DNA of 64,000 bases from assembly GCF_001417735.1 (NCBI RefSeq), contig NZ_BBUZ01000025.1, positions 426,608 through 490,607 of the forward strand, read 5' to 3'. Shown in pieces: positions 16,611 to 25,299 of this stretch. A model generated the notes under the pieces. That model ran no database searches. It had not been told where the DNA came from and saw only the letters and a program-made list of their open reading frames with translations. Origin of the DNA: Streptomyces sp. NBRC 110028 (GTDB lineage: Bacteria; Actinomycetota; Actinomycetes; Streptomycetales; Streptomycetaceae). Numbering within the stretch: the stretch's first letter is position 1; every line of letters begins with the position of its first letter. The translations under genes were made by a program, and so were the position numbers.

Positions 16611-17270
16611 TTGTCCGAGGAGCAGATAGAAGCATCCAGCGAGGATGCTTCGCCGGAGCAACGGGAACCTGTCTGCATTCTGGACGCGGTTATCTGCGTG
16701 CACTTCGTCGGCGCAAACCTCCAACGCCTTCTTGTGGACGTGCTGCAGAAGGCTGACCTGGTACTCCTCGTGCCGCAGGAAGTCTGCGACGAGGTCGTAC
16801 GCAAAGACCGGAAGTACCAGGGGCTCAAGCTCAGGTGGACACGCTTCACAAGCAGTGACTGCGTCGAGGTCCTCCCTGCACTCCAGGCCCAGTCTGCACC
16901 GGACCGTGTGGTTGAGGTCTTCGTGGAGGTGCGAGGCCGTCAACTTGAAGATGCACTCCGGGAGTCGAAAGATCTCGGTGAGGCAGTCGTCGTAGCTCAC
17001 GGAGTGCACTACCAGGACCAGGGTCACGAGGTCTTAGTCGCCATCGATGACCAAGGCGGCCAGGCTCTCGCGGCAGAGCGCGATCTCCACGTCATCACCG
17101 TGGAAGACGTTCTGGGGCTTGCTGTCGAATTCGGAAAATTTTCAACCGAAGGTGATCTTAAGAAGGCCTACGAAAAGCTCCGAAAATTCGGAGACGGGTT
17201 GCCGTCGTACGGGTATACGCCACTGCCGATTCGTTTCAAGGAGTGGCGGGAGCGAAACGCAGGGGAGTAG
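16611..17270 (+). CDS. PIN-domain ribonuclease-like protein, likely toxin
   Basis: The product of 219 residues has the acidic pattern of PIN nucleases: VCILDAVICVHFV (Asp25), VPQEVCDEVV (Glu near 57), ESKDLGEAVVVAHGV (Asp and Glu near 120) and VAIDDQGGQALAAERDLHVITVEDVL (Asp near 145). PIN toxins cleave tRNA, rRNA or mRNA using Mg2+. The start is taken as TTG at 16611, which has GAGGTGGGGG just before it. Paired with the XRE-ImmA gene, it resembles predicted toxin-antitoxin or defence pairs in which COG2856 proteases accompany PIN domains. It has lower GC than its neighbours, suggesting transfer. At 219 aa it is larger than VapC (about 130 aa). Confidence 0.78.
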   Translation: MSEEQIEASSEDASPEQREPVCILDAVICVHFVGANLQRLLVDVLQKADLVLLVPQEVCDEVVRKDRKYQGLKLRWTRFTSSDCVEVLPALQAQSAPDRVVEVFVEVRGRQLEDALRESKDLGEAVVVAHGVHYQDQGHEVLVAIDDQGGQALAAERDLHVITVEDVLGLAVEFGKFSTEGDLKKAYEKLRKFGDGLPSYGYTPLPIRFKEWRERNAGE

Positions 17271-17685
17271 TTTCGGGTCGGCCGTGACGGATCACAGTAA
17301 ATTTCCCCATTGGTTGTCGATGGGACACTGGTTGCATCTACTCCTAGTCGGAGCGGCTGAAAAACATTCCGTTCCGGTGGGTGTGGCAAGCACATGAAAT
17401 CCGCCCGCCGCAGTTCAAGGCGGTCGCGGTCGCGCTGTACCAGTCGCGGCCCGCAGTGCGACCAAGGAACCGGTGGAGCAGACCCGCGGTAGAGCCCGGC
17501 CAGCCGGGTTCGGTGTGCCGCGGGGCGGGAGTTCGAGCCTCGTGCCGCGCCTGGCGCAGTGGGACGACGAGCCGGTCACCGCGGCCGCCGGGTGGCTGAT
17601 GCCGAAGCCCGGCTCGTAGGCGCTCAAGGGGTTGACCGGTGCCGGAGCGGCCCTTACTGTCCTCGCACCCTCGCCGGTATATCGA
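17271..17685. other. Intergenic stretch, possible gene remnant
   Basis: About 415 bases without a convincing gene. A short frame ending at about 17619 reads SSSLVPRLAQWDDEPVTAAA and then GWLMPKPGS before a stop. It looks protein-like but has no start or ribosome binding site, so it may be the 3' remnant of a gene. The left part (17275-17400) has low GC like the PIN gene. Confidence 0.4.
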
Positions 17686-17701
17686 TTAACCAATCCGTTA
17701 A
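17686..17701. promoter_or_regulatory. Candidate LacI-family operator TTAAC-N6-GTTAA
   Basis: The inverted repeat TTAACCAATCCGTTAA lies 25 bases before the first gene of the sugar operon and is AT-rich in a GC-rich context. The operon encodes its own LacI regulator at 20834, which probably binds here. Confidence 0.55.
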
Positions 17702-17725
17702 CCGCCCTGGTTGGAGACATCCGTT

Positions 17726-19018
17726 GTGCGCTCACGCCTGAGTCGGCGCGGCTTTCTCGCCGCCGGGTCCGGATTCACCGCCGCGACCACCCTGCCCGCC
17801 CTGTCCGGCTGCTCCGCGCTGGCCGCCGCGGATTCCGATCCCCATACGCTCGTGGTCCACAGCCAGCTGGGCACCACCGCGCCGGGCTCCCCGACCTATC
17901 TGGCCGCCCTGCGGCGCTTCCGCGCCGAGAACCCCGGGCTGAAGGTCAAGAACCTCGTCAACGGCGACGATCTGGCCCAGGTCTACGAGACCTCGCGGCT
18001 GGCCCGCAAGGAGCCGGACGTGGTCATGGTCAACCTGTACGACAAGACCCTGGCCTGGACGGATGTGGGCGCCACGGTCGACGTCATGGGCTACTTGGAC
18101 GACTGGGGTCTGCGGGAACGCGTCCTGCCGGAGGCCCTGACGTCCTGGACCGACGGGAAGGGGCGGCTGCGGGCCTTCCCGTACTTCGCCACCAACTGGC
18201 CCATCGCCTACAACACCACGCTGCTGGAGCGGGCCGGGGTGGACGGGATACCCCGTACCGGCGACGCGCTGATCGGTGCCGCGCGGAAGCTGCGCGCCAA
18301 GGGCATCGGCCCGGTGACCGTCGGCGGCAACGACTGGACCGGGCAGAAGCTGCTGGCACAGATCATCCAGACCTTCCTCACCGAGGACGAGGCCCGGCAC
18401 GTGTTCACCACGGGCGACTTCAGCGGGAGCCGTGGCGCGCGGCAGGGGATCGACTACTTCGTGGAGCTGCGCGACGCCGGTGTCTTCGTCGACAAGGCGC
18501 AGGGCCTCACCTCGGACTCGATGACCACCCAGTTCAACACCGGCGCCGCGGCCATCGAATCCGCGATGTCCTCGGCGCTGGCCGAGGTGCCGGAGAAGGT
18601 GGCGCGGCGGACCGAGGTGGGCGGCTGGCCGCTCGCGCCGGGAGCGGCCCACGACAAGCCCACGATCCTGCGTACCTACACCCTGATCGGCTTCTGGATC
18701 AGCCCCAACGGCACCAGGAAGATCGAGGCCGTGCGGAAGTTCGTGCGCTTCATGTACCGGCCCGGCACCGTGGCACGGTTCATCGAGGAGAGCGGCCGGG
18801 ACATGGCCCTGCGCACCGGCACGGTGAGCACCGGCTTCCCGCTGGTGGCCGCGGCGCAGCGGCTCGGCGGCCGGGTGAGCCAGGCGCTGCTGCCGGATGT
18901 GTACGTGCCGCCCGTCGCGACCCAGCCGCTCATCACCGCGACGAGCACGTCCTTCACCCGCGGGACCGGCGCCGCGAAGGTGCGCACCGCCCTCGAAGCC
19001 GCCTACCGCGGCGCGTGA
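17726..19018 (+). CDS. Sugar ABC transporter substrate-binding protein (Tat lipoprotein)
   Basis: The 430-residue protein begins VRSRLSRRGFLAAGSGF, with a twin-arginine motif (SRRGFLA), and has a lipobox-like LSGC, so it is exported folded by Tat and lipid-anchored. The body is a family 1 extracellular solute-binding protein (DPHTLVVHSQLG, DVVMVNLYDKTLAWTDVG, FNTGAAAIESAMSSAL, TYTLIGFWISPNGTRKIEAVRKFVRFMY). It should bind an oligosaccharide for the two permeases downstream. The GTG at 17726 is chosen for its TTGGAG ribosome binding site; the in-frame TTG at 17711 is upstream of that. It is the first gene of a five-gene operon under a LacI-type operator. Confidence 0.9.
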   Translation: MRSRLSRRGFLAAGSGFTAATTLPALSGCSALAAADSDPHTLVVHSQLGTTAPGSPTYLAALRRFRAENPGLKVKNLVNGDDLAQVYETSRLARKEPDVVMVNLYDKTLAWTDVGATVDVMGYLDDWGLRERVLPEALTSWTDGKGRLRAFPYFATNWPIAYNTTLLERAGVDGIPRTGDALIGAARKLRAKGIGPVTVGGNDWTGQKLLAQIIQTFLTEDEARHVFTTGDFSGSRGARQGIDYFVELRDAGVFVDKAQGLTSDSMTTQFNTGAAAIESAMSSALAEVPEKVARRTEVGGWPLAPGAAHDKPTILRTYTLIGFWISPNGTRKIEAVRKFVRFMYRPGTVARFIEESGRDMALRTGTVSTGFPLVAAAQRLGGRVSQALLPDVYVPPVATQPLITATSTSFTRGTGAAKVRTALEAAYRGA

Positions 19019-19059
19019 GACCCCCTCCCCGTCTGCCCGAACCTTCCGGGAGCCACCCC

Positions 19060-19995
19060 ATGACGACGCTGACGCCCACCCGGGGCGGGGCCGCCTCCCG
19101 GCGCCCGGTCCCGTCATCGTCCGCACCGCGCCGCGTGCGGCGCGACGGCGGCACGATCCTCGCCGTACCGGCCCTGGTCTGGTACCTGGTCTTCATGATC
19201 GGCCCGATGGCCGCCATCTTCGTCGTCGCCGCCCTGCGCTGGCCGGGGATGCTGCAGCCGGTCACGTTCGCCGGGCTCGGCAACGTCCGTACCGTCCTGG
19301 ACGATCCGGTGTTCTGGGAGGCGGTGCGCAACACGGCCGTGCAGCTGGCCGTGGCGCTCCCGGTGATGATCGTGTGCGCGTACATGCTCGGCTACTACGT
19401 GGCGCAGCGGCCACCGGGGCACCGGGTCATCCGGTATCTGCTGTTCGTCCCGGGGCTGATCTCCACCCCCGCCAAGGCGATGGTGTTCTACGCCGCCCTC
19501 TCCCCGGACGGCCTGGTCAACGGGGCGCTGGGGGCGGTGGGGCTGGAGTCGCTGACCGACGCGTGGCTGGCGTCGCCGTCGACGGCGCTGGGCTGTCTGA
19601 TCGCCCTGGACCTGTGGAGCGGCATCGGCTTCACGGCCGTCCTGTTCGCCGCCCGCCTGTCCAGCGTGCCGGACGAGGTCGGGGAGGCCGCGCAGCTGGA
19701 CGGCGCCGGGCACTGGCGGACCATGTGGCGCGTCCACTTCCCCGTCATCCGCGACTACGTGGCCGTGGTGACGATGCTGCAGTTCCTGTGGACCCTTTTC
19801 GGCTCCGCCCAGAACGTCCTGCTGCTCACCATGGGCGGCCCCGGCGCCTCGTCCACGACGCTGTCCTTCCTCGTCTACCAGAAGGCGTTCATCGCGGCCG
19901 ACCTCGGCTACAGCCAGACCGTGGGCGTGCTCCTCTTCCTGGCCGGACTCGTCGGCCTCCTGCTCATCCGCCGCACCTTCCGCCAGAACTACTGA
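19060..19995 (+). CDS. Sugar ABC transporter permease 1 (MalF/UgpA-like)
   Basis: The 311-residue protein has six predicted membrane helices and the cytoplasmic EAA loop at about 207-226 (DEVGEAAQLDGAGHWRTMWRV), which docks the ATPase. Family features include ILAVPALVWYLVFMIGP near the N-terminus and a C-terminal RRTFRQNY. No ATPase gene is present in the operon; Streptomyces usually energises such importers with the shared MsiK ATPase. The start ATG at 19060 has CGGGAG 6 bases upstream. Confidence 0.92.
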   Translation: MTTLTPTRGGAASRRPVPSSSAPRRVRRDGGTILAVPALVWYLVFMIGPMAAIFVVAALRWPGMLQPVTFAGLGNVRTVLDDPVFWEAVRNTAVQLAVALPVMIVCAYMLGYYVAQRPPGHRVIRYLLFVPGLISTPAKAMVFYAALSPDGLVNGALGAVGLESLTDAWLASPSTALGCLIALDLWSGIGFTAVLFAARLSSVPDEVGEAAQLDGAGHWRTMWRVHFPVIRDYVAVVTMLQFLWTLFGSAQNVLLLTMGGPGASSTTLSFLVYQKAFIAADLGYSQTVGVLLFLAGLVGLLLIRRTFRQNY

Positions 19996-20009
19996 TGGGA
20001 GCCGCCACC

Positions 20010-20837
20010 ATGAAGCTCGGCAAGTCCTGGCTGCCCGCACACGTCCTCGTGTGGACCTATGTGGTGCTGCTGGTCGTCCCGCTCTACTACTTCCTGGCCT
20101 CCGCCTTCAAGACCAACGAGGAGATCTTCGCCAGCCCGTTCGCGCCGCCGTCGTCCCTGGATCCGGGCAACTTCTCCACCGCCTTCCACCGCGCCGACCT
20201 CGGCCTCGCGGTCGTCAACTCCGGCCTGGTGACGGTGGCGTCGCTGGTCCTCACACTCGCGCTGGCCATCCCCGCCGCGTTCGCGCTGGCCCGCTCCACG
20301 GGGCGGCTGGCCTCGGCGCTGGAGAAGGTGTTCTCGCTCGGTTTCCTCATCCCCACCTTTGCCGCGCTCTTCCCGACGTTCCTGCTGGCCGCGGCGACCG
20401 GACTGTTCCACACGCGCACCTTCATGGTGCTGTTCCTCCCGGCCACGGCGATGCCGCTGTCGGTGGTGATCCTGGTGCAGTTCATGCGGACCGTGCCCGC
20501 GGAGATGGAGGAGGCCGCCCGCATCGACGGCGCCACCACCTTCGCCGTCCTGCGCCACGTCTACACGCCGATGTGCCTGCCGGGGATCGCGACCGTGCTG
20601 CTGCTGAACTTCCTGACCTTCTGGAACGAGTATCTGTACTCGCTCGTCATCATCGGCCCGGACCCCGCTCAGCGCACCGTGCAGGTGGCGCTTCCCACCC
20701 TCAAGGCCATCACGGGAACGGACTACGGTGTGCTCACCGCGGGCACGATCCTCACCCTCGTACCGGTGTGGGCCGTCTACACCGTGCTGCAAAAGCGCAT
20801 GCAGCGGGCGCTCATCAGCGGGGCGGTGAAGATGTGA
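20010..20837 (+). CDS. Sugar ABC transporter permease 2 (MalG/UgpE-like)
   Basis: This 275-residue membrane protein has six helices and an EAA loop near 160-180 (AEMEEAARIDGATTFAVLRH). It pairs with the upstream permease. Two starts are possible. The ATG at 19995 overlaps the previous stop. The ATG at 20010 has GGGAG 8 bases upstream and begins MKLGKSWLPAHVLVWTYVVL, which fits the usual length and is preferred. The stop overlaps the LacI gene start by 4 bases. Confidence 0.9.
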   Translation: MKLGKSWLPAHVLVWTYVVLLVVPLYYFLASAFKTNEEIFASPFAPPSSLDPGNFSTAFHRADLGLAVVNSGLVTVASLVLTLALAIPAAFALARSTGRLASALEKVFSLGFLIPTFAALFPTFLLAAATGLFHTRTFMVLFLPATAMPLSVVILVQFMRTVPAEMEEAARIDGATTFAVLRHVYTPMCLPGIATVLLLNFLTFWNEYLYSLVIIGPDPAQRTVQVALPTLKAITGTDYGVLTAGTILTLVPVWAVYTVLQKRMQRALISGAVKM

Positions 20838-21883
20838 GCACGGTGCCCGGCCAGGGTGTCCAGGGGCGGCGGCCCACCATCAAGGCCGTGGCCGCCGTCG
20901 CGGGCGTATCGACCGCCGCGGTCTCGCAGGCCTTCAACAACAAGGGGCGGCTCTCCGAAGCCACCAGGCGCCGCATCCTGGACGCCGCCGTGGACCTCGG
21001 CTGGTCGCCGAGCGCCCCGGCCGCCGCGCTGCGCAGCGCCCGCACCCGTACCCTCGCCCTCGTCGTACGCCGCCCCACCGATGTCCTCGGCGCGGACCCG
21101 CACTTCAGCGAGCTGATCACCGGCATCGAGGGGGAGCTGGCGCCGCGCGGATACGGGCTGCTCCTCCACCTGGTCACCGATGTCGACGAGGAGAGCACAC
21201 TGTACGAACGCCTGGCGGCCGAGGGCCGCGTCGACGGTGCCGTGCTCACCGACGCGCGCACCGACGACCCCCGGCCCGCGCTGCTGACCCGGCTCGGCCT
21301 GCCCGCCGTCATGCTCGGCGCGCCCGACCCGGACGCGGCCGTGCCGGGCGTCGGCCTGGGACACCAGGGCGCGGGCGTGGGCGAGGTGGTCGGCCATCTG
21401 CTGGGGCTCGGCCACCGGCGCGTCGCCTATGTGGCGGGACCGGCCGAACTGCAGCACACCCGGCTGCGCCGCCGCCACTTCGAGGAGGGCCTGCGCACCG
21501 CGGGGCTGCGGCCCTTCGCCGTCCTGCACACGGACTTCTCCGAAGCGGCGGCCATCGCCGCCACCGAAGCCCTGCTGGACGCGGCGGACCCGCCCACGGC
21601 CATCGTGTACGCCAACGACTCCATGGCGGTGTGCGGCATCGGCGCCGCACAGCGCACCGGCCTGCGGGTCCCGGCCGACCTGTCCGTCGTCGGCTACGAC
21701 AACCTGCCGATCGGCCGCTGGCTGCACCCGCGCCTGACCACCGTCGACCAGCAGGTGCGGCAGGTCGGCGCGGCCGCCGCGCGGCTGCTCCTGACCCGCT
21801 GCGGCGAGGACGCCGGGGACGCCCGGCTCGACGGGCGGCCCCGCCTCGTCGCCCGCGACTCCACCGGCCCCGCGCCCCGCTGA
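20834..21883 (+). CDS. LacI-family transcriptional regulator
   Basis: The 349-residue protein has an N-terminal HTH (about 14-58: TIKAVAAVAGVSTAAVSQAF, then LSEATRRRILDAAVDLGW) and hinge, followed by a periplasmic-binding-like sugar sensor (TLALVVRRPTD, DGAVLTDARTDD, GHRRVAYVAGPAE, AIVYANDSMAVCGI, LSVVGYDNLPIGRWLHPRLTTVDQ). It should repress the operon it sits in and be released by a sugar from the imported oligosaccharide. The GTG start overlaps the permease stop (GTGA). A candidate operator lies at 17686-17701. Confidence 0.93.
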   Translation: MSTVPGQGVQGRRPTIKAVAAVAGVSTAAVSQAFNNKGRLSEATRRRILDAAVDLGWSPSAPAAALRSARTRTLALVVRRPTDVLGADPHFSELITGIEGELAPRGYGLLLHLVTDVDEESTLYERLAAEGRVDGAVLTDARTDDPRPALLTRLGLPAVMLGAPDPDAAVPGVGLGHQGAGVGEVVGHLLGLGHRRVAYVAGPAELQHTRLRRRHFEEGLRTAGLRPFAVLHTDFSEAAAIAATEALLDAADPPTAIVYANDSMAVCGIGAAQRTGLRVPADLSVVGYDNLPIGRWLHPRLTTVDQQVRQVGAAAARLLLTRCGEDAGDARLDGRPRLVARDSTGPAPR

Positions 21884-21910
21884 TTCGAATACGCGACAGA
21901 TGGAGAGCCC

Positions 21911-23845
21911 ATGCGACGCCACAGCGCCCAGCTCACCCACCACCCCGCCGTCCTGCCCTGGCTCGGCGCCAACTTCTGGTCCCGCACCGGCGGGCCCCTG
22001 ATGTGGCGCGACTACGACCCCACGACGGTCCGCGAGGAGCTGGGGGTGCTGCGCGAGCACGGTCTGACCATGACCCGCTCCTTCTTCTACTGGCCCGACT
22101 TCCATCCCGAACCCCACCGGATCGACGAGGGCTTGTGCGAGCGCTTCCGCGACTTCCTGGACGCGCACACCGAAGCGGGCATGGCCACCATCCCGACGTT
22201 CATCGTCGGCCACATGTCCGGCGAGAACTGGGATCCGGCCTGGCGCGGCGGCCGCGACCTGTACGAGGACGTGTGGATGGTCGGCCGCCAGGCGTGGTTC
22301 GTGTCGCAGATGACCCGCCGCTTCACCGACCACCCGGCGGTCACCGGCTGGCTGATCACCAACGAGATGCCGGGCTACGGCCGCGTCTACCAGGTCGATC
22401 CGCCCTCCAGCGACATCGTCACCGCCTGGGCCCAGGCCATGTGCAACGCGGTGCGGGCGGCCGGTGGCACCCAGCCGGTGTCGCTCGGGGACGGCGCGTG
22501 GGGCATCGAGGTGACCGGCCGGGACAACGGCTTCTCGCTGCGGGAGACCGCTGGTTACGTCGACTTCGTGGGCCCGCACGTCTACCGCTCCGACACCGAC
22601 CGGGTACGACAGCATCACCGCGCCGCCTTCGAGTGCGAGCTGGCCGCGGTGACCGGCGCGCCCGTCGTGCTGGAGGAGTTCGGGGTGTCCACCGATACGG
22701 TGTCCGCCGAGAACGCCGCCGTGTACTACCGCCAGACGCTGCACAACTCCCTCCTCGGCGGGGCCACCGGATGGATCGCCTGGAACAACACCGACTACGA
22801 CGACCTGTGGGACCGGTCCCCGTACGACCACCACCCCTTCGAGATGCACTTCGGCATCACCGACTCCACCGGCGCGCCCAAGACCCCGCTGCTCGAACTG
22901 CGCTCGTTCGCGGAGGTGCTGCGGCGCGTGGACTTTCCGCGCTGCCGCCGCTCGGACACGGGCGCGGCGCTGGTGGTGCCCGCGTTCCTGGAGCGCGCCT
23001 ACCCCTACAGCCGCCCCGCCGACCGGCCGCTCATCTTCACCTCGCTCCACCAGGCGTACGCCGCCGCGCGCGCCGCCGACCTGCCGGTGGGGCTCACCCG
23101 TGAGACGGACGGCCTGGCCGGTGACGCCGCGCTGTATCTGCTGCCCTCGACGCGGCAGCTGACCACCCGCACCCGGCGCGCGCTGGAGCGGCGGGCCCGC
23201 GACGGCGCCACCGTGTACCTCTCCTTCTGCTCCGGTGAGCACCCGGGCACCCGCGGCCCCTGGTTCGACGGCCTGGACGCGCTGTTCGGGGTCGAGCTGC
23301 AGCTGTCGTACGGGGTGGCGGAGCCCATCGAGGACGACACCCTCGCCATGACCTTCACCGAGGACTTCGGCCCGCTGGCCGCCGGGGAGACGCTGCGGTT
23401 CCCCGTCGCGGGCAACGAGGACTCCCGCGCCTACCTCCCCGTCGTCCCCCGCGGCGCCCGGGTGGTGGCCACCGACGCCCACGGCCGGCCCGCGCTCCTG
23501 GTCCACGACACCGGCCGTGGCCGCACCGTGCTGGCCACGTACCCGCTGGAGCACATGGCGGCGCGTACCGCCCACGTCAACCCCGAGCAGACCCACCGGC
23601 TGTACGCGGCGCTCGCCGAACTCGCCGGTGCGGCCCGGCCGGTGACGGTCGACACCCCGTACGTCGGCGCCGATGTGCTGGTGCACGAGGACGGGCGGCG
23701 GTTCGTGTGGCTGGTCAGCCAGTCGCCGGAGGCGTTGACGGTACGGCCGGTGGCCGACGGGGAACCGCACGACCTCGCGACGGGCGAACCCGTCGCCGAG
23801 ATCGGGCTGGACCCGTACGGTGTGCGGGTCCTGGAGCTGATCTGA
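21911..23845 (+). CDS. TIM-barrel glycoside hydrolase (GH5/beta-mannanase-like)
   Basis: The 644-residue intracellular glycosidase has no signal peptide. The N-terminal (beta/alpha)8 domain has a likely acid/base Glu152 in GWLITNEMPGYG and a likely nucleophile Glu256 in PVVLEEFGVS, the pattern of clan GH-A retaining enzymes. The C-terminal part (about 340-644) contains a class-I-glutamine-amidotransferase-like segment (ALYLLPSTRQLT, LERRARDGATVYLSFCSGE) and a beta-sandwich end, as seen in GH42- and GH5-like enzymes. It probably hydrolyses the imported beta-linked oligosaccharide. The substrate (mannoside, glucoside or other) cannot be read from sequence. It is the last gene of the operon, 27 bases after the regulator. 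Confidence 0.82.
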   Translation: MRRHSAQLTHHPAVLPWLGANFWSRTGGPLMWRDYDPTTVREELGVLREHGLTMTRSFFYWPDFHPEPHRIDEGLCERFRDFLDAHTEAGMATIPTFIVGHMSGENWDPAWRGGRDLYEDVWMVGRQAWFVSQMTRRFTDHPAVTGWLITNEMPGYGRVYQVDPPSSDIVTAWAQAMCNAVRAAGGTQPVSLGDGAWGIEVTGRDNGFSLRETAGYVDFVGPHVYRSDTDRVRQHHRAAFECELAAVTGAPVVLEEFGVSTDTVSAENAAVYYRQTLHNSLLGGATGWIAWNNTDYDDLWDRSPYDHHPFEMHFGITDSTGAPKTPLLELRSFAEVLRRVDFPRCRRSDTGAALVVPAFLERAYPYSRPADRPLIFTSLHQAYAAARAADLPVGLTRETDGLAGDAALYLLPSTRQLTTRTRRALERRARDGATVYLSFCSGEHPGTRGPWFDGLDALFGVELQLSYGVAEPIEDDTLAMTFTEDFGPLAAGETLRFPVAGNEDSRAYLPVVPRGARVVATDAHGRPALLVHDTGRGRTVLATYPLEHMAARTAHVNPEQTHRLYAALAELAGAARPVTVDTPYVGADVLVHEDGRRFVWLVSQSPEALTVRPVADGEPHDLATGEPVAEIGLDPYGVRVLELI

Positions 23846-23864
23846 GCGGTACCGGCCGTGTGCC

Positions 23865-23887
23865 GGGGCGTCGGCCGCGGACGCCCC
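23865..23887. terminator. Hairpin terminator of the sugar operon
   Basis: GGGGCGTC and GACGCCCC form an 8-bp stem with a 7-base loop, 20 bases after the glycosidase stop and before the convergent VOC gene. Confidence 0.65.
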
Positions 23888-23934
23888 GACGCCCCGCCCG
23901 GAGCCGTCCGGCCGGGGCCCGGAGGAGTCCCCGG

Positions 23935-24372
23935 TCAGTCGAGGCAGAACTCGTTGCCCTCGGGGTCGGCCATCACCAGGTGCCCGGTGCCGAGCGGGGG
24001 AGCGGGCTCGTGGCGCTCCAGCCGGGTGGCGCCGTGGGAGATCAGCCGTTCGGCCTCCGCCTCCAGGGCCGCCATCCGCGCCTCGCCCTCCAGCCCGGGC
24101 GCGGCCCGTACGTCGAGGTGCACCCGGTTCTTGGCCCGCTTGCCCTCCGGCACCCGCTGGAAGAACAGCCGCGGCCCGGAGCCGTCGGGGCCGAGCAGCG
24201 CGCAGGCGTCGTTTCGCCTCTCGGGCGGCACACCCATCGCCTCCAGGGCCTGATCCCAGGACTCGAAGCCCCCGGGCGGGGCCTGCACCCGGTAGCCCAG
24301 GGCCTCGGCCCAGAACGCGGCCAGCCCGGCCGGGTCGGCGCAGTCGAAGGTGATCTGTACGTCGCGGGCCAT
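23935..24372 (-). CDS. VOC-family (glyoxalase-like) protein
   Basis: The 145-residue protein starts MARDVQITFDCADPAGLAAFWAEALGYRV and ends HLVMADPEGNEFCLD, the two ends of a paired beta-alpha-beta-beta-beta glyoxalase/bleomycin-resistance fold. It also contains RLFFQRVPEGKRAKNRVHLDVRA. The class is abundant in Streptomyces, and substrate assignment is not possible from sequence. It overlaps the end region of the next minus-strand gene, with a 1-base gap. Confidence 0.9.
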   Translation of the reverse strand: MARDVQITFDCADPAGLAAFWAEALGYRVQAPPGGFESWDQALEAMGVPPERRNDACALLGPDGSGPRLFFQRVPEGKRAKNRVHLDVRAAPGLEGEARMAALEAEAERLISHGATRLERHEPAPPLGTGHLVMADPEGNEFCLD

Positions 24373-24373
24373 C

Positions 24374-24574
24374 TCAGCTCGCCTCCCGTGGGGTCCGATG
24401 GGTGTGCGGATGGAGGTCGCGCGGCAGGCACACCTCGGACAGATAGTGGATCATCTCGCGGTTGATGTGCGGCACGCGCGCCGCCATCGGAAGGTCGGCG
24501 TACGGCCCCTCCGCCGCCCCGCACGGGCGGGACCCGGCCCGCACCGGGGCGGGGGTCTCCATCTGGTCGGTCAT
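24374..24574 (-). CDS. Small conserved protein (66 aa), unknown function
   Basis: MTDQMETPAPVRAGSRPCGAAEGP is followed by PYADLPMAARVPHINREMIHYLSEVCLPRDLHPH and a basic His/Arg-rich tail. It has no membrane segment or named family. It lies 1 base upstream of the VOC gene on the same strand, which suggests co-transcription. The ATG at 24574 was chosen because the codons further upstream (SVVERIRESPWASF) run into the promoter region shared with the gene on the opposite strand. Confidence 0.6.
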   Translation of the reverse strand: MTDQMETPAPVRAGSRPCGAAEGPYADLPMAARVPHINREMIHYLSEVCLPRDLHPHTHRTPREAS

Positions 24575-24723
24575 GTGCGCAGCCTCGCGCACCTTGCGGA
24601 CAGGATCGTTCCGCGATCGGCGGAAGGATGCCCAGGGAGATTCACGGATCCGTTCGACTACGCTCACTGGCGACTACGTTGAAAAAAGCTTCTCGTTCCG
24701 CCCTGTACGAAGGGGACGATGCA

Positions 24724-25299
24724 TTGACTGTGGACAGCCTCGCGGGCCCCGAAGCCCAATGGCAGACCTCCCGGGCGAAGGCGCTGTGCTACCGCGGACC
24801 GCGTTACGTCACCGGCGCGGACCTCGTCCGAATCGCCCGCACCCTGGCCCTTGAGCCGTGGCACTTCACGCAGACCGCGCCGGCCGCCGCCAACGATCCG
24901 ACCGGGGTGGTGCTGGACAACGCGCGGCGCCGGGTGAACTTCCGGGTGGCCAACGCCGCCCACGGCTGCGTCTTCCACGTACGCACCCTGGAGGGCACCG
25001 GCCGCTGCGGGCTGGGCGAACTCGCCCCCGTGTCCTGCCGCATGTTCCCCTCGCTGCCCGGTGCGACGGCACAGCGCGCGGACGGGCCCGGACACCGGCT
25101 CGACGAGGAGGAGCTGGCCGAGGCCGAGCGTCAGTGGACCGCCGACAGGGACCACTGGTTCGAGCTGGTCGCCCGCTGGAACAAACTGGCCGGGGAGGCC
25201 GAAACCCCGCCGGACGCCGAGGACTTCCAGCGCTACCTGCTGGAGGCGCAGGCCGCGCGCGAAGCCGGCGCCCCCTGGCCCGAGGACGTGGTTGTGTGA
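24724..25299 (+). CDS. YkgJ-like cysteine-cluster protein, degenerate
   Basis: This protein of about 191 residues resembles its neighbour and UPF0153/YkgJ proteins, in which clustered Cys residues (CxxCxxxCC near the N-terminus, then others) bind zinc or iron. Here the first cluster is reduced to a single Cys (KALCYRGPRYVTGADLVRIAR). The later Cys residues remain in AAHGCVFHVRT, GRCGLGELAPVSCRMFPSL. The metal site may therefore be altered. Start choice is uncertain: TTG at 24724 with GAAGGGGACG upstream, or GTG at 24730. The stop overlaps the next gene by 4 bases. Confidence 0.7.
   Translation: MTVDSLAGPEAQWQTSRAKALCYRGPRYVTGADLVRIARTLALEPWHFTQTAPAAANDPTGVVLDNARRRVNFRVANAAHGCVFHVRTLEGTGRCGLGELAPVSCRMFPSLPGATAQRADGPGHRLDEEELAEAERQWTADRDHWFELVARWNKLAGEAETPPDAEDFQRYLLEAQAAREAGAPWPEDVVV

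Noticed and set aside
17520..17560. tRNA T-arm-like sequence (GGGAGTTCGAGCCTCGT) that might mark an attachment site
   Set aside because: The T-stem has a mismatch, there is no acceptor stem, anticodon arm or CCA, and no second copy or integrase gene is seen in the window.
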